This document shows positions 63,629 through 64,000 of a stretch of 64,000 nucleotides of DNA, one piece after another. Source of the stretch: Thiohalophilus thiocyanatoxydans (GTDB lineage Bacteria > Pseudomonadota > Gammaproteobacteria > UBA6429 > Thiohalophilaceae). The notes under the pieces are model-generated. The model was given only the letters and a program-made list of their open reading frames with translations, had not been told where the DNA came from and searched no databases. Positions within the stretch are counted from its first letter, which is position 1; every line of letters begins with the position of its first letter. Where the stretch lies: contig NZ_SOQX01000008.1 of assembly GCF_004366735.1 (NCBI RefSeq), positions 1 through 64,000 on the forward strand, written 5' to 3'. The translations under genes were made by a program, and so were the position numbers.

Positions 63629-64000
63629 TCATAAATGGAAATTAGCCAGTCCAGGTTGTTCTGTAAAGGGCTTTGACCCCTTTAATTTGTGAGTGGTCGC
63701 AATTATGTTAGTTTCCGTTTCCGAGGCAATTGCCAACATTATCTTGGCAAGCAGCCCTTGATTATCTGGATGCAGGTGTGAGTCAGGCTCATCCAGCAAT
63801 AAAACGAAAGGCCTAAACAAAACGACATATGACAAAATCTGCAATGCTTGCTGAACACCCGTTCCAACCAACTCGAGAGGTATACGCTTTCCGCTCATCC
63901 CTGTCACGGAAACCCTTACATCTATATGCAAATCTTTGACAGGATCAAAAGACACAAACAACGAAATCGCTGGAAATATATTTCTAACTAACTTTATTAG
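63629..64000 (-). pseudogene. 3'-truncated AAA/ABC-type ATPase, runs off the right edge
   Basis: The frame is open to the window edge. It contains LELVGTGVQQALQILSYVVL (signature-like), Walker B FVLLLDEPDSHLHPD and the H-loop IIATTH. Directly after that His the frame enters REP sequence (KLKGSKPFTEQPGLANFHL) and stops at 63629. Relatives of the OLD/AAA_21 type continue well beyond this His. The REP event has thus removed the 3' end. The full gene may have been a defence or DNA-maintenance ATPase, but the N-terminus is not visible. Confidence 0.8.
63665..63683 (+). repeat. REP copy at the ATPase breakpoint
   Basis: AAAGGGCTTTGACCCCTTT at 63665-63683 is identical to the copies at 63414 and 63440. 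The ATPase frame changes into it at about 63684. Confidence 0.9.

Overview
The window is a chromosomal segment of a gammaproteobacterium that very probably oxidises reduced sulfur compounds. Two things point there. First, tsaE-amiB-mutL-miaA-hfq-hflX-hflK-hflC-DUF2065-(hisZ)-purA ... rnr-rlmB, with nnr and queG at the far end, follows the order found in E. coli and its relatives. Second, there is an aprM-aprB-aprA set (dissimilatory APS reductase with its membrane partner) and a two-cysteine DsrC-family protein. I cannot name the genus from sequence alone.

Layout. 1-3.3 kb: tail of an IS481-type transposase, then rlmB and rnr. 3.4-7.9 kb: tRNA-Leu(CAG), a type II NADH dehydrogenase and modABC, set between rnr and purA. 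7.9-8.7 kb: three tandem copies of a 233-281 bp repeat. 8.7-22.8 kb: the minus-strand housekeeping series from purA back to nnr, with queG and a GlcG/HbpS-type protein divergent from it. 23.5-25.9 kb: mobA-mobB-moeA, which with modABC indicates a substantial need for molybdoenzymes. 26.4-36.8 kb: mixed housekeeping and conserved unknown genes (thioredoxin, NUDIX, hslR, a kinase-like ATPase, the DsrC paralogue, YcgL, BolA, a Lon-like protease, an Rrf2 regulator without cluster cysteines). 37.1-42.2 kb: aprMBA and small downstream genes. 42.6-46.8 kb: a decayed DUF427 gene, a DUF3301 gene and an ACP/AMP-ligase/acyltransferase fusion.

47-64 kb is accessory in character. It holds envelope and general-stress type genes (host-attachment family, OmpA/DUF4398 lipoproteins, BON lipoprotein, CsbD, lmo0937 family), magnesium and mechanosensitive channels (mscS, an MgtE regulatory paralogue, mgtE), three c-di-GMP genes (two GGDEF proteins and a PilZ protein), an orphan ATP-grasp ligase, and one intact REP-associated tyrosine transposase (RAYT) with at least four decayed relatives and REP-like repeats. 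An ATPase gene at the right edge ends inside this repeat material.

The most notable observations are: a diguanylate cyclase whose N-terminus is a shortened CsbD protein, with a complete csbD gene 0.6 kb downstream; a DsrC paralogue with both redox cysteines but without the DsrC/TusE insertion; an unassigned gene directly behind aprA and separated from it by a hairpin; the RAYT/REP family at several stages of decay; and repeated cases in which a repeat element supplies the last codons and stop of a gene. Intergenic repeats are abundant throughout: CTAG clusters, CCACGAAG inverted repeats, GCGGAGACGC inverted repeats and GTAGGTCACGC palindromes.
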